Positions 44,090-57,214 of a DNA stretch of 64,000 bases are shown here, piece after piece (the first letter of the stretch is position 1; every line of letters begins with the position of its first letter). Position numbers and translations under genes: made by a program. Location of the stretch: positions 1,106,913 to 1,170,912 of the forward strand of contig JAGGNK010003224.1 of NCBI GenBank assembly GCA_017590115.1. Reading direction: 5' to 3'. This DNA is from Montifringilla adamsi (taxonomy: Eukaryota > Chordata > Aves > Passeriformes > Passeridae). The notes beneath the pieces were generated by a model, which worked only from the letters and a program-made list of their open reading frames with translations, was not told the DNA's origin and searched no databases.

Positions 44090-44264
44090 CAGAATCACAC
44101 AATCATAGAACCATGAGAAAGATGAAAAAGATGGAAAAGACCTCCAAGATCAGCAAGTCTAACTTTTGGCTGAACACTACTCTGCCAACTGGTCCATGGC
44201 ACTAAGTGCCATATCCGGTCATTTCTTGAACACTTTCGGGGATAGTTACTCCACTGTCTTTGAA
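44090..44264 (-). mobile_element. CR1 LINE, 3'-terminal fragment
   Basis: This is a short CR1 3' end, inserted antisense relative to the plus strand. The plus strand shows AGAATCACACAATCATAGAA, the complement of the CR1 3'-terminal TTCTATGATT repeat. It continues GGAAAAGACCTCCAAGATCA, CCATGGCACTAAGTGCCATA and TTGAACACTTTCGGGGATAG, each close to the CR1 consensus I remember. About 175 bp remain, so it is strongly 5'-truncated. Two AT-rich palindromes lie immediately beyond its truncated end (44281-44323). The orientation is the same as HCN1. Confidence 0.92.
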
Positions 44265-44280
44265 TTATAGGTTCCGTTTA

Positions 44281-44323
44281 TATAAAAATTAATTTTTATA
44301 AATCATCAGAATTTAATTCTGAT
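44281..44323. repeat. Two adjacent AT-rich palindromes
   Basis: A perfect 20-bp palindrome (44281-44300, TATAAAAATTAATTTTTATA) is followed four bases later by an 8-bp inverted repeat with a 3-nt loop (ATCAGAAT / ATTCTGAT, 44305-44323). They lie about 16 bp beyond the truncated end of the CR1 fragment. Confidence 0.93.
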
Positions 44324-47300
44324 TAAATGAAGGAAAAACTTTGGAATTTCCTAGAAAAATTTATTCAAACTTCATCTCATTGAGTTCATGCAGACACCTC
44401 TTCTACTTCTCAGAAGTACTAAAGGTGTTTAGCATCACAAAGCTATCTCAGGTTTAGTCTTCAAATGGAGATCTGCAACCTGCCTTGGGCAATACGAAAT
44501 GGCACTTGCACCAGGTGAGTTGTGTGCAGTCTGAAATGTTAAACAGCCACGGTGGGGAAAAAGGGAGAGCTGCTCATGGGCAGCTCTGGAAGGCATGCTG
44601 AAAGCTGTACTTACAGTGAAACTCCAAGCTAGACTGCAGGGCAAAATAACAGCTATGGAAGTGACAAGGGTTTTTTTTTTTGTTTTTTTTTTTAATTCAG
44701 TCTCTGGGTCAGCCCAAAATTATTAGTTTTATCCCTCACTAAAGAGAGATTATAACCATTAGGATCTGAATTCTCCTATCTGAGCTGAATGTTTACTTTC
44801 AAACTTTTTTGGTAGTTGCAACAAATCTTCCCCAGAAATAAAATAATATAAAAGGGAGAGCACAATGCCTCTTTTTGAGCATCCATCTCTTGAGCTTCTT
44901 TAAACCATGAAAGGCAACCATGTTTTTTTTTCTTTATCTATTTCATATTTGACAAATCAACTTTAAAAGATGTTCTTCATAAATATCACTTGGGATACCA
45001 TGGGTCTGATTCAAGTCCTACCAAAGCCAGTTTCTTTGAGAATTGCAGGTTATCACATTCTACACTGGAAATACATCTGCACAAGCAATGTAAACATGCA
45101 TTGATTGAAATGCCTGGCTATGCCCTCAGGGTAACATTTTATGCTCAACTGACTCCTGATATGTGTTCTTAATTTTATGATAAATAATTCATCATTGATA
45201 ATTCAGTAGTGGGAAAAGGTATATAGCATTATCTAATCCAATTGTATTTGTGACCTTAAGCTGACAACAAATGCAAAGATCTGCTTCTGCTTTAGTTGGC
45301 CCTGAAGGGAAAACACCAGTGATTTAATAAACAGAGCAAACTATTTTTAATCAAACATATTCAGAAAAAAAGAGCTGAGAATGGCCTATTTTATGTGACC
45401 TTTAAAATTTGTTACTTTCTAGATGGAATCATTCTGACATTAGGTTTTATAATAGGAGTCCCATTTATTCCAATTCAAGGAAATGTACAAAAAAAAGCCA
45501 GCTTCTGCTGATCAAAAAGAACAGAACAACAAAACAGAAATGTGACAGGTTAAACCTGAAAGCATTAATAGAACTACTTTGCTGAAGGAATATTTAGGCA
45601 AGACTTGAAAAGGTTACATATAACAAGGAAGCAATATTTCTTTACCGTATTTGAGTTGTGCAATATTTATTTACCATCTATAAGTTCTGCAAATACCATA
45701 TATAAATACTGTAAGTTGGCCAATGCTATACAAAGTATTAACTCTCACACAGAGGGCATGACTTCACTCTCAGAATGTGTGGTTTTGTTATCCTCATGTG
45801 ATAAATGTGTGGGACCTGTCTTGACATCTAAATAGAGAGGAGCAGTCACTTTACTAAGAAAAAAGCAAGCTAATGACAAAGGATTCAGGATTCTGAAATA
45901 AAATCACCAGTGCTAATTCTCACTTGCTTCCACAGAGGTAGAGGCCTCATTCATCACTTACATTGATGACACAAAGTACCTTATTAGACTAAGCATTTAT
46001 CTGAAGTGAAGCAAAGTAAAAACAAACCAACAACATTTCACAGCTGTCAGAAAGACATAAACACAGAATACAAACAGCCTGCCACTGTGACAAAGTTCAG
46101 CTGTAACTCTTCTTAAGTCACAGCACCAAACTGAGTGTGACCATATGGCAAACAACACTGGAACTGTACATGAACATAGAGACTGATAGCTCTGGAATCT
46201 AGCAGTGTAGGTATGTTCCCACTCCAGCATTATTTCAAGCATCAGCATCACCTGAACTTCAGCTCAAGCTTCTTGATGGGTCAAATATTTCTACTGACAG
46301 CACTGAACTCAAGCTGGAGACCTCTGAGCATGGAGCTGAGCTAGAAGGGACATTTATTTTCTTTCATAATTATTTATATCTTAAAAAGAAGGCAGCTAGG
46401 AGATCTAGCCAGTCTGTAAATGGCCCAAAATATTATTTTAGATTTTTCTTACTAGCTGAGCAAGAGGAACTGTTTCTTTTATTAATGTGAGGATGTATTT
46501 TGGCAGCAAGAGAAGGGAAATAAGTTATTCCCTTCTGTCTTTGCCAAGGCAGGGATTCCTACTATGCTAAAAAGGCAGTTGAACAAGCAATGTGAATCCT
46601 AAAAAATATCACTTCCTACCCTTTTCAAATATCAGATACCTGACTGCATTTTTAGATATTAGTATCAGATCTGAAGTCTATATTCCCCAATCTTATCACA
46701 CTTAGACAAGTGTGTAAGTTTTCATCATTAGTGAATCTGAAAGAAGCAATAAATACCAGACTTACATTTACCAAGACATCTACAATAAAATATATCTAAA
46801 TTCCAAGACAAAGCAGGGAGAACCTTGGGAAGTACCTTCTTCACAAAAAATGCACACCTGATAAAATTATTCTAAAACATTTTTGATCATTCAAGTCTCT
46901 CAAACCCTGAACCCATTTTTATTTTCATTTTTAAGGCATAACTTTGGTGGCAATTACTGTCTACCATCAGCACACTAGGTCTTTTCCTAAGAGACAGGTA
47001 TTTAGGAGAGAGGACAGAGCAGTGACCTGACTGTACCTCACACTGAAATAGGTGGAAAGTGATCCAGTCCACAGGCCTCTGGATCAAAACACAAAGAAGC
47101 TACAATGCTTTCTATGCATTTATAAATATTTTACAATCATCATTGTACAAATGGGACACATGTAACCAACTTCTTTCAATCTCAGTATTTTCCTGACCTT
47201 CTTTTTCAAATTTTTTAAAATAGAAATATTTTTATCTTCCCATCTCTGTGAATACAAAATGAAATCAGATACTTTTTCATAGTACATGAAGTACCAAAAG

Positions 47301-48574
47301 ATTGGATGTACACAGAAACTTCGAATTTTTTACATTTACAAAAGCTGTATCTGAAATTATTGTTGTAAAACAATATTTTTCACTAGATCTGTACATCACA
47401 GGTCTCAGCAGATGAGAGTTTGGGAAGCAAAGTGAGTGTAGAAAAGCCAAAGAAAGTTTTCTCTTGCGTGATCCTAACTCCTCCTCAAAGTATCACTTTG
47501 AGATTTAAGTGGATGGTTCATTAAGCACAGTTCTTTTTACGTGATGCCTTCTCCCCAGCTCACATTGCCACATAGCTGAGCTTCAAATCAATTGTCCTAA
47601 TTATAATATGGCAGTGTAATGATCTCATTGAAAACAATAGAAATCATGCAGAATATTTCTTCTGGGGAATTTAAGATGATGTCTTTCTGAAGCTGATGAG
47701 ACTAATCTTCCAAACATGGAAATAATGGGCAAGGAATTGAAAATTAAAGTAATTATGTTAAATTTCCTGTGGAATAAAAGTTCTGAGATGAAACTGGTTT
47801 TAAATGCTTTCTTTTAATAGCATGCAATACCTTCCTTTCAAAAAGCCCAAGAAATGGTGCTTTATGAGGCACAATTGTTTAACGTTTATAGGTTTGGGTT
47901 ATTAAGAATAGATTTAAAATAAATAAATAAAATATGTAAAATTCCATACTGTATTGGAATCTGAATTTTGCTTTTGCTAGTAATTTAATTGAAGAGTTCA
48001 CTAGCCAATAGTTACAAAAAACCTCAACACTATCAGTGTTCAAGGTAGTTGATTAGTGCACAATATTGCATGAAATTTGGAGCTGTTCAACAGTTGAATG
48101 CTTAAGGTCCTAAACACATGAAATTCATTTGCTCTGATGAAAATCTTACAATAGCAAATACATTTAAGTCACTCTTATATCATAGTAACTCACAGGGATA
48201 AAAATCCAGGAAATAACATGCAAAAGTACATATGTGAATAAATAATTCTTCCAGTAAGGAATCAGTGATTTGTGGTCTAAGTCAATGTTTCACAGTATTG
48301 ACAAATTATTCTAAAAATTATATGGCTAACTGAATGAAATTATAGAGAGCCTTTTTTGTAGGAAGTGAAGATCATTGTGCAAATGAAGCCTACAGTTAAA
48401 ATCTGACTGCCACTCAAAATCACACAGAGGACATCTTTTAGTTTTAAAGGTTTAATTAAAAAGATTGCTGGGCAGGTGCAAAGAACACACCAGAATCATA
48501 ATCTTAATAACTTGCCTCAAAAATCACCAGTAGAATTTAAGGATTCAGTTGCATGATAAAGAGCAACATGCAGC

Positions 48575-48675
48575 CAAAGAACCAAACCAAACCAACCCAA
48601 CAAACAAAACCAAACAAACAAAACAAAAACAACAAAAAACCCAAAACAAAACAAAACAAAAAAAACCCCACCCAC
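48575..48675 (+). repeat. CA-rich low-complexity tract (CAAA/CCAAA type)
   Basis: About 100 bp of CCAAA, CAAA and CAAAA units end in CCCCACCC. It is compositionally the complement of the tract at 10269-10377. On the HCN1 strand it is G/T-rich. The overlapping frames of T/K/Q/N-rich peptides are artefacts. Confidence 0.95.
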
Positions 48676-49542
48676 ATATTAAAAAGTTGCTTTGGAAATT
48701 TGCATATGATAGTCTCTCTTCAAAAATTCTATGTTTATTTGGTTTAGTACATAAAATTACCTTGAGCTGAATTATTCATAGGCTGAATTATTCTATTTTT
48801 CTGTGTTCAACAACTGATAAATACATGGCTATCATTATTAGGAAAAGAGAGAGTATGCTTGCATGCACATGAACATGATTTGCTCACAGCCCTTAATACT
48901 CAAATTTGCTATAGATAGCCTGCCACCTTAAAAAAGTGAAAGTTTGAGAAAAAAACCCCCAAAAGACAAAAAAGACATATAGGTAGTATTAGAAAAGAGG
49001 AAATATATTAAGAAGAAACAAGTGTTCTTTCATGGTCTTATTTGGGATTTTGATTTTTATGTATTCTCTATCTATTTTAAATTGACACTTGTGTCTGATG
49101 GCTAAAATTTTTCTGCATTCAATACAGAATCAACTTAGATTTCACATTTTAGTGCTAGCAATTTTAACAATGAAAGGCTGATGAAGGGCTACTGTGTCTA
49201 GATTTTTTCCGTTGTTTTTTGATAAAAAAATTAATATTAAATAATTAAAATTTTAACATGGTTGTTTTATTAAGCTGAGGTATTTTGTAAAATAAAAATG
49301 TTTTAAAGAAAAGAAAATGTAAGCATACAGCAAGGCTAATGTGTAAGTTCCTCTCACAGTGTTTACTATAATACAGTCTTTCAAAGTCTACATTTGGTAA
49401 CTTTTTTTTTTTTAACTAGTTAACTTCATTAAACACAATGCCTAATGGAAATAATGGAAAAAGATAGATCCACTAGACTGCACTGTCCAAAAGCTGACTC
49501 TGGTTCCCTACCAGATCTCTTGCTGACACTGGAGTCACACCA

Positions 49543-49598
49543 GGTCCCTCTCTGAGATTTGGTCCCTCTCCCTGAGGTCCCTCTCCAGAGATTTGGTC
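49543..49598 (+). repeat. Short interspersed GGTCCCTCTC repeats
   Basis: GGTCCCTCTC occurs at 49543-49552, 49561-49570 and 49576-49585, and GAGATTTGGTC at 49554-49564 and 49588-49598. This is a small partial tandem duplication. Confidence 0.88.
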
Positions 49599-52348
49599 TG
49601 AACATTTCATCATTCCAGTCATATTTTATGAGACTACCCAGTCTTGAGAAATCTGCTGTTGAACACTACACAAATAAACACCTTTTGCACAATTAATGGC
49701 TTTAAGCTGGTCACTCATGTTGTAGCAAACCACATATACCACTGCTTCTCCCAGGAAAACTTCTGCCCTCAACTATTTTGATTTCATGTATCAACATTTC
49801 TGCAGATCATTTTTAGATCTAATTGCCAGACCTCGTTCAGACCAATATTTAAGTCCAGCCTGCACTTGGTGACAGGAACAACCTTCTATGCACTCTTTCC
49901 TTGCACTCTTGCACTGATCTACGGCAGGGATTGTCTGTGGGGTTGTCTGCAGCCTTTTGCAGTGGATCCACAGGGACATCAGAAAATCAGCTGTGTGCTG
50001 TTCCACAGAACTACATGCTCCATCCTGTGTTCTGCAACATTTACAGGTCCAGCAAACAACAGCAAGCTCCTTCTGGTGAATATCCTACCCAGACCACAAT
50101 GCTGAAGACTCAGTAATTTAGGCTGCTTTCTTACAGCTTGTTATTTATAAAAGAGACAGAATTTTGTCTGTTTTCAAGAGCAATTCATGCAGTCTTTAAC
50201 CCTCTGACCCCCACCTCCAGTTCCAACCTGTTACAAGCACACCAGCAATTAAAGCACCCTCACATCAGGATGGCTGGTGCAGGTTAGTGCTTGTGTTAGC
50301 TCTTCCCTGACATCACAGGCCATGGTTCAATGCTGAGCTGAAACACTGCAACACTGAGCACAGCACAAAGCAAAAGCACCTCTCATTTCCCACCTCTTTT
50401 GAACCAAATGCATTTCACTTTTTGGCTTCTTAGGGGGATTAGCATGCTAAGCCTCGCACAGCCTCTTTGCAGTGGCCTCCTTCTGCTTTCTCTCTGTCTC
50501 CAAAGTGCAGCTGCAATCAAACTGGCTCATGAGCAACAGCACATCTCATACGTGGCAATGTGGCAGCCAATGGAAAAGATGTGGTGAAGCAAAACTGCAG
50601 ACTAAGAACCTGAAGCAAACATGCTCTTCTTTTTTGAATTATCCCATGTGCCCCAACTCCCAACTTTTTTAACTCTTCCTCAAACAGAAAGAAAACTTTG
50701 GAACATTTCCTTGAGATATTTCTTTGGAATCTTTGATTCCATTTACATTGCTGTTCCAAGAACATTCTTGTTCCTAATTGGATACATTTGTCTACAATAC
50801 AGGCTGCAATCAACTTTTTCCTTCTCCATCAGTCTGTTTCTGTCTAGTCCTGTTGTACAGCTCCAAGCATCCTGATGTTTTCCTTTTCTGGTCTTTCTAT
50901 GTTGCTTATATTTAAATAAAAAGAAAGATTTCTAAAAAAATAAAGCATAATTATTTTTAAGAAAAGAGTATCCTTACTTTCCTTTGGCAAATTATAAACA
51001 AGTCCAAATTAGTACTGTATTTTGAAAGGCAGACTCTTCTGTTACTAAACATCTGGAGGGAAACTATTTACTTTCAGTAAGCAGATGAGACTTTCCCCTT
51101 AATTTCTGTGCTTTCTCTTATTCTTGTTTTCCAGAGAATCCCTGCAGTACAATTTCAGTTCACCTATTCCACATTCTACTTTTTCTATACCCTGTCCCTG
51201 TGCCATACCCTCTTTTTTCTTTTATATACTCCAATAGAGAACATGAGTATTATATCAAAAAATATTCATAAAAGAGTCTCAAGTCCAGAATAAGTTGGAA
51301 ACTCTTCCATCCTTTTTTAGAATGACTGTACCCAATGGCTACCATGAAAAGGTCAGCAGTTCAACTACCACATTGTAGCAATATTGCCAACTCTGAGCCA
51401 GTATTACTGTGATTTAGGTTGCCCTGCAAAACCTGTGATTCACTTAAAAAATATCCTTTGGGTTGTTCATATTTGCATGCCTATCAAACTTCCCTCAGAA
51501 ATTGATGGCTAAAAACAGTTATTGAAAAATAAAAAGAAAATAGTAGTAAGTCTGAGATATTAGCAAAATCACTCAAGTCCAGGAAATGGGACAGAGAAAG
51601 AAAAGCATTATTTTAAGGCCTACAATAAAAATAAAAGAGTTTGCAAGTTTTCAATGATATTTTAATCACCTTCCTTTTACTAACTTAATCCTGTATTACA
51701 GGAATCCTTTGTTTCCAGAAGACTAAATCCTGGAGCCATTTATCCTGTGTGCTCCCTGTGCTGCAGATTACATTTCTGTGACTGCGCTGTGACAGAGACC
51801 GAATAGCAAGAACAGTATTTACGCAATTGCAGAGTGGCAGTGGGATGGAGAGGTATTTATATCATTGCATTTGGCAGCACCAGCACTAGATGTTTCAAGT
51901 GTTTCCAAAGGCTGTGGTACAGCTAATATCCCAGGAAGAGAACAGTGGAGAACACAAGAGGTGGCAGGAGGGAGGAGAACCAATACATGGTAAAAACCAA
52001 CTCATCATGCATGGAAAGGGGCTAAGATTGTGCACTCTTCAGGCAGTGCCATCAGGAGCACCAGGTGACAGCACCTCACATGTGGTTGACAAGGATGGAA
52101 AAAGCAGCACAGATCCCAGAGCAAAAGAAGTGGTGAATGTCAGGAGAGCACTGGCCTGATGCCAGCGGGGCTGCGCTCTCCTGACACTGTTGTTGATTAC
52201 AACATTTCCAGTTGACTAGGTTTGCTCACGTGCCATGATCACACACGTAAGCTGAACCCTTCATAAAGAGAGGGTGTCTGAAGTATTTTGTGTGGATGGT
52301 GGCAGACCCTATTATTTATTAGCCCCTCTAATTTCTAGTGAGGTGGTG

Positions 52349-52370
52349 AAAAAAAAAAAAAAAAAAAAAA
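52349..52370 (+). repeat. Poly-A run (A22)
   Basis: Twenty-two consecutive A, the longest homopolymer noticed. I looked upstream for a processed-gene body and saw no recognisable coding sequence. Confidence 0.97.
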
Positions 52371-54989
52371 GGAGTTTCCAAGCAACCCCATCCCATAAGA
52401 CAGATAATGTTTTACCTCCTAATACTTTTCCAACTGCATAACTGCTGTGTGCCTGTGGGATATGCATGTGTGTAGCATCACTCTAGGAAGGAAACAGAGT
52501 GGGAGAAGGCATGGTTTTACAGAGCTACAAAAACTATTTGTCTACACAGTTCCTGTGCTGTAGAGATGCTCTATAAACAATAAGGCTGCAGGGAGCTTTC
52601 TGAGAGACTACTGGATGTGGAGTAGCACTCACTCAATTCTTTACCAGGCTGTATTCCCTGAAGTACAATTTTGAAATTACTCTGGACAATTTATCACCTG
52701 CTTAAATGACCCTGTCACTTGGTGAGTCCACCTGCATGGAACTTGCTCTAATATTCCCAGCCCCAGAAGCAGCTATAAACAACAACCTTTTTTTTTATAA
52801 ATCAACCTGACAAATACAGCTCCTTCTCCTCTGATGACCTGAAAAACAAAATAATATTCATTCCTGGGTCACCCACATGTTTTCTAGACATTAAAATGCC
52901 ATTGCTAAATAAAATTGAAAAAAAAATCCCAACCCACAGTCACGATCATTCTTGGAAATCCTTTGTGGTTTGACTGGCTACCATCTGACTTCTATTTCTG
53001 AAATAAACACATTAAAAATAAATGAAGAAGTTGTCTTACTTTTTAAACATGCTTCATTTTAAATATTCAAACTGTACTCTCCACAAGACCTGCACTTATT
53101 CTGCTCATTTGTACTTCTTTACAACATGAGCTGCAGAACAGCTCATTGTTGAGAAGCAGGAGACATGGATGCTATGGCTCACCCTTGGCTCTCTGCTGGC
53201 AATCTGGACAAAATGTGACAGAAGACAGAGGACTCTTCAGGGGTTCATACCCTATTTCTTGTGCACCCAGCACATGGAGATCATATATTTCTCACATATA
53301 GCTTCAAAAAATAATGCTCATCCCTTTCACACCCCTTGGATTATGGAGTGGGAGTAGTCAGATTCTTTATATGAGGAGAAACAATGATAAATATTATTCA
53401 TGTTAAGAAACCCTAAATAATTAATTACTTTTTTTTTTCCAAAAACTAAGGAGTTTATTGCACCATGGTAACAATAAAACAAACATTATCTCTGAAAGTC
53501 AAAACAAAACAAATAATGAAAGTACATCATTATGTTCAAAAGACTGAAAAGATTATGTAATCACAGACTAAATCCTCACTAAATCACAGTCAGGCTTCTC
53601 CAACATCTTCCTTTCTTTTTATTTTTCCTTTCAACTGGTCTTCTCTTCCCACTTCAGTGATTATTGATTCCTCCTTTCTGAAGGAGCACAATTCTAAAAC
53701 AATTATCTGCTCTCTCAGTATTTCCCCCTTAGCTACAAGCAGAATGTTATTCCATTAGTGTACTGTTAGTTCTTTTTTCTTCATTAAAGCACAACTGTTA
53801 AAATGGGAAAACAGTGCACAATTTGTTTTCTAACAATGCATATAATGTACTAACACAGCATAATCATCTACCCTGGCTACATCCCTCAACAGTGTTTCAC
53901 TACCAAAAGTATAATTTCTGCCTGTAAAGGCAGTTCCTAACAATGTCACACTCAACATGCAATTTCCTGCTCCATCTCTTCTTTGATTCCAAAAAGATCT
54001 TTTCTCAAGAATGTTCTTTTCAGGGATGTTCATACATTCAGGTACCCCAGGGGAACCCTTTTTCCCAAAAGTCAGGAGGAGTTTGGTATTGTCTTCAGTG
54101 GATGCATCATTTCACTTGATTTTCTCTGTCCTTTTGTGGCTGAATTAAATTCAATGGCAGCCTGTCCCAGCCACAAGAGGAGAAAGGTTTGGGGAGCCAT
54201 GACTCCAAGAGGGAGAGACAGCTGTTTGGCAAGGACAGCCAAAACAGAAGAGCTGTTGTTCATAGAGATTTTAGTTTATTTCATGTATTAATCCCTGATT
54301 TACCAGATATTGCATATTTTGATTTTATGACTGAATTAGCAAAAGGATCCATTAACATTTCCTTACATGTCTCCACATAAAATTGTATGTAAGTTCAAGT
54401 TTTATTTGTGTGTCTATACACCTGGCAGTATGTCTTGTTTATCAACAAACAGCAATGTTGTAACAGTCTGTATTAAGGTTTTTTTTATTTTTTCCTAGCT
54501 GTAGCAGTAAAATTGGCCTTGCTGATGTACATGCTCTTTACTGAAATGCAGGTAATTTGTAGATTTTGCATATTTTGAAGTTTACACAGGACTCATATGA
54601 AAACCAACTGAAGAATGTCATGTGGGCATTTACTACTCTTGTAATCTTTCTCTGATGACCTATGAGAAAACACTCTGATACTGCTTTATATGTTTTGTAG
54701 CCTCAAACACTATTTAGAAGGAAGCTGACTGGAAAGAATCATCACTCTGTGTTAAATCTGGATACATAAATATAATCTCTAGGCAAGTCACCAAGCACTA
54801 AAATCCAAGAGAGGGAACATGCACAATCCATACAGTTTCCTTGCTATTCCTATACACTTATTTTACACCAATTTTAAAAAGGTAAAAAACCTGTCCTGCT
54901 AAGCAACATCACCTAAATATGGCTAATCCTGGCTTAGGATGCAGAAAAAATACCATGCACTTTAATACATCTAACAAAACCCAGGATGT

Positions 54990-55514
54990 CTGAGCATGGT
55001 CCCACTCTACACTGCACTGGTGTGGATCTCAAGTACTATCTGCAGTTTTGGGTGTCTCAATAGAAGAACGGTATCAAATTATTAGAGTGTGTCCAGAATA
55101 GAAAGATCAAGAAGGTGAAGAGTCTCAAGGGCAACACTGAGTGTCGGAGGTGACTTGGCTCGCTCAGCTTGGAGGAGAGACGGCTGAGGGGACACCTGGC
55201 AGCAAGATACACTTTCCTCCTGGCAGGCAGAGAAGGGAAGCGCTGGTCTCTCCCTGGTGACCAGTGCCAGGACACAAGGAAGTGGAGAGAGGCTGCACTG
55301 GGGAAGTTCAGGTTTGACATTAGGAAAATGTTCATTACTGAGAAGATAGTCAGTTCCTGGAGCAGGCTTCCTACAGCACCAAGCCTCTCAGAGTTCAAGG
55401 AATATCCGAAGGATGCTCTTGATCCTGTGGTTTATTTTCAATAGTCATGTGATCAAAAGGGAGTTGTACCCTATGATCCTTGTGGGTCCTTTCCAATTCG
55501 AAATTCTATGACTG
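54990..55514 (+). mobile_element. CR1 LINE, 3' fragment reaching the terminal repeat
   Basis: This CR1 3' portion is about 525 bp long. Landmarks include CCACTCTACACTGCACTGGT, CTGCAGTTTTGGGTG, CAGTGCCAGGACACAAGGAA, GGAGCAGGCTTCCTACAGCA and TGATCCTTGTGGGTCCTTTC, ending with AATTCGAAATTCTATGA, the CR1 terminal repeat. The plus frame from 55169 reads RRLRGHLA...GKFRFDIRKMF...SSWSRLP..PSLSEFK, a decayed version of the conserved CR1 carboxy-terminal reading. It belongs to a different subfamily from the copy at 27.1 kb, judging by the last 200 bp. It lies antisense to HCN1. The minus-strand frame of 113 codons across it is an artefact of the repeat. Confidence 0.93.
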
Positions 55515-56396
55515 TACAACGCTATCATGTTGTTCTTCTCCAACACACAGTCTATTTCATTTTAATCCAGTAGGCTTCTAGGCAACACTTCATTACTTGT
55601 AAAATTGTCTTGTGACTAATATTAATTTAGGACACAGTTTAATGTTCTTTTGTGTTTTTCAGCTTTGGTTACATCAGTTCTTCTACACCAGATGTCACAG
55701 AAACAGCTAACAACAGGACTGAAGCCATCATCCCCAGTGATACTTCAGCACTGGCACAGAAGTCACCCTAACTGCTGACTGCCAGGGCTTTTCTTCCTGG
55801 TTTGGGGAAGGAAGAAGGTAGGAGGTAACAGCTGTAGCTCCTCTGCTCTTTTGACTGACTCTTGTGACAACCAAACCATATGCAACCAAAATGAGAGTGA
55901 TGAGCCAAGCCTGGGTACTCATGCAGCTCTGCCCCAGTCCTGTATTGCTCTGTGTTTGTACCACATGAAAAGCTGACCCTGTCTTGTGGGGGGTCTTCTG
56001 TCTTCACACAAACCCACGGGACAGTTGTCTCCAGACTTTGCAGCCAACAGATGAAAAAGAAGGACATAATACTTAGCATGCTACAACACTTACTGGTCAA
56101 CAAAATGGATTAATCCACACACACAAGAGAGTCTTTAGTCTTATGAAACAGGTCAGCCACTCAGACCCAGTATACTCCTGTTTGTCCCTCTGTCCCTGTT
56201 GGCAGGCTTTACCAAGGAAGTATTCAAACATGTTAAAATCTAAATAAAAATACAAACATATTTTAGTGGAAGTTTTACTCCAAAAAAAAAAATCTGTATT
56301 CAAGTCCTTGTACATATTTTTCACAAAATTCTGAAAAAAACTTTAGTACAAAATCACTCAATCCTCAGACAAGAAAAAATTTATTCCATGGGTTAT

Positions 56397-57040
56397 TGTA
56401 CTGGTTTCAGATGGGACAGAATGATTGTTTTCTTACTAGCTGGTACCATGCTGTGCTTTGCATTCAGTGTGAGAATCATGCTGGTGGCACAGAGATGTTT
56501 GGGATGTTGCTCAGCCGTGCTCACCCTGAATCCAGGACATTTCAGTGTCCTGTGCTCTGCACTGATCGGGCGCCCCAGAGGCGGGGGGAGCAGGGCCAGG
56601 AGAGCTGACCCCACCTGGCCAAAGGGATGTTCCATGCACAGAACAACATGGCCAGCACACAAATACTGGGAATTACCTCAAAGAAGACAATAAGGGCTCA
56701 AGGACAGGATTTGACATCTGTCAGTGAGTGGTTAGAAATTTGTTCTGCATCACTAGCCTTTCTTGGGTTTTATCTCACTCTCCTTTTTATTACAATTATT
56801 AGTAGTATTAGCATTACAATTATTTTGATTATTGTTGTTGCTATTGTTATTGTAGTTGTTGTTATTATTATAATCTCCTACTTTGTTTCAGTTATTAAAC
56901 TGTTCTTATGTTAACACATGAGTTCCATTTTCTTTTCTTTCCTTTATCTCCTCCCCATCCCACTGATGAGAAAAGGGGGAAGGAGAAGTGAGAGAGCAGC
57001 TCTGTGGTAATTAGTTGCCATCTGGGGTAAAACCATGACA
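56397..57040 (+). mobile_element. Solo LTR of an avian endogenous retrovirus
   Basis: About 644 bp open with TGTACTGGTTTCAGATGGGA and close with GGGGTAAAACCATGACA, giving TG...CA ends. The body matches, from memory, a common bird LTR: CTAGCTGGTACCATGCTGTG, ACAGAGATGTTTGGGATGTT, AGAGCTGACCCCACCTGGCC and AAAGGGATGTTCCATGCACA. A polyadenylation-like ATTAAA is at 56894-56899. No internal retroviral region or second LTR is present, so this is a recombined solo LTR with no coding capacity. ATTGT occurs at 56395-56399 and again flush with the 3' end at 57041-57045. It could be a 5-bp target duplication, but it overlaps the 5' TG, so the exact left end is uncertain. An ATT/GTT-rich expansion sits inside (about 56790-56875). 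Confidence 0.85.
56790..56875 (+). repeat. ATT/GTT-rich microsatellite inside the LTR
   Basis: A degenerate trinucleotide run of ATT, AGT and GTT units (attattagtagtattagc ... ttgttgttattattataa) lies inside the solo LTR. It appears to be a local expansion after insertion, because the flanking LTR blocks resemble the usual family layout. Confidence 0.75.
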
Positions 57041-57196
57041 ATTGTTTAAAAAAAGAGCTTGTTAGCCACATTTATTGGAGAAAATACGGAATGTATTCAT
57101 ATCATGCATACTAAGCTATTATGATTTTCGTTTTATTTACATATAAAGTGTTTGATTATTTTTTAGCAAAAAAAGCATGTAGTGCCACCTAGGGGT

Positions 57197-57214
57197 ATTC
57201 ATAAGCTTATGAAT
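57197..57214. repeat. 18-bp perfect palindrome
   Basis: ATTCATAAGCTTATGAAT is a perfect dyad about 155 bp beyond the 3' end of the solo LTR. No function is evident. Confidence 0.93.

Noticed and set aside
49785..50120. Overlapping plus frames of 71-79 codons in a GC-richer patch, considered as an ERV or gene fragment
   Set aside because: Several frames overlap on both strands without codon bias or recognisable motifs.
52349..52370. A22 run considered as the tail of a processed pseudogene or SINE
   Set aside because: No recognisable retrocopy body upstream and no target-site duplication seen.
55057..55398. 113-codon minus frame
   Set aside because: It lies antisense across the CR1 copy at 54990-55514 and has no family resemblance.
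56397..57040. Complete endogenous retrovirus at the LTR
   Set aside because: Only one LTR is present and no gag, pol or env-like frames flank it, so it is called a solo LTR.
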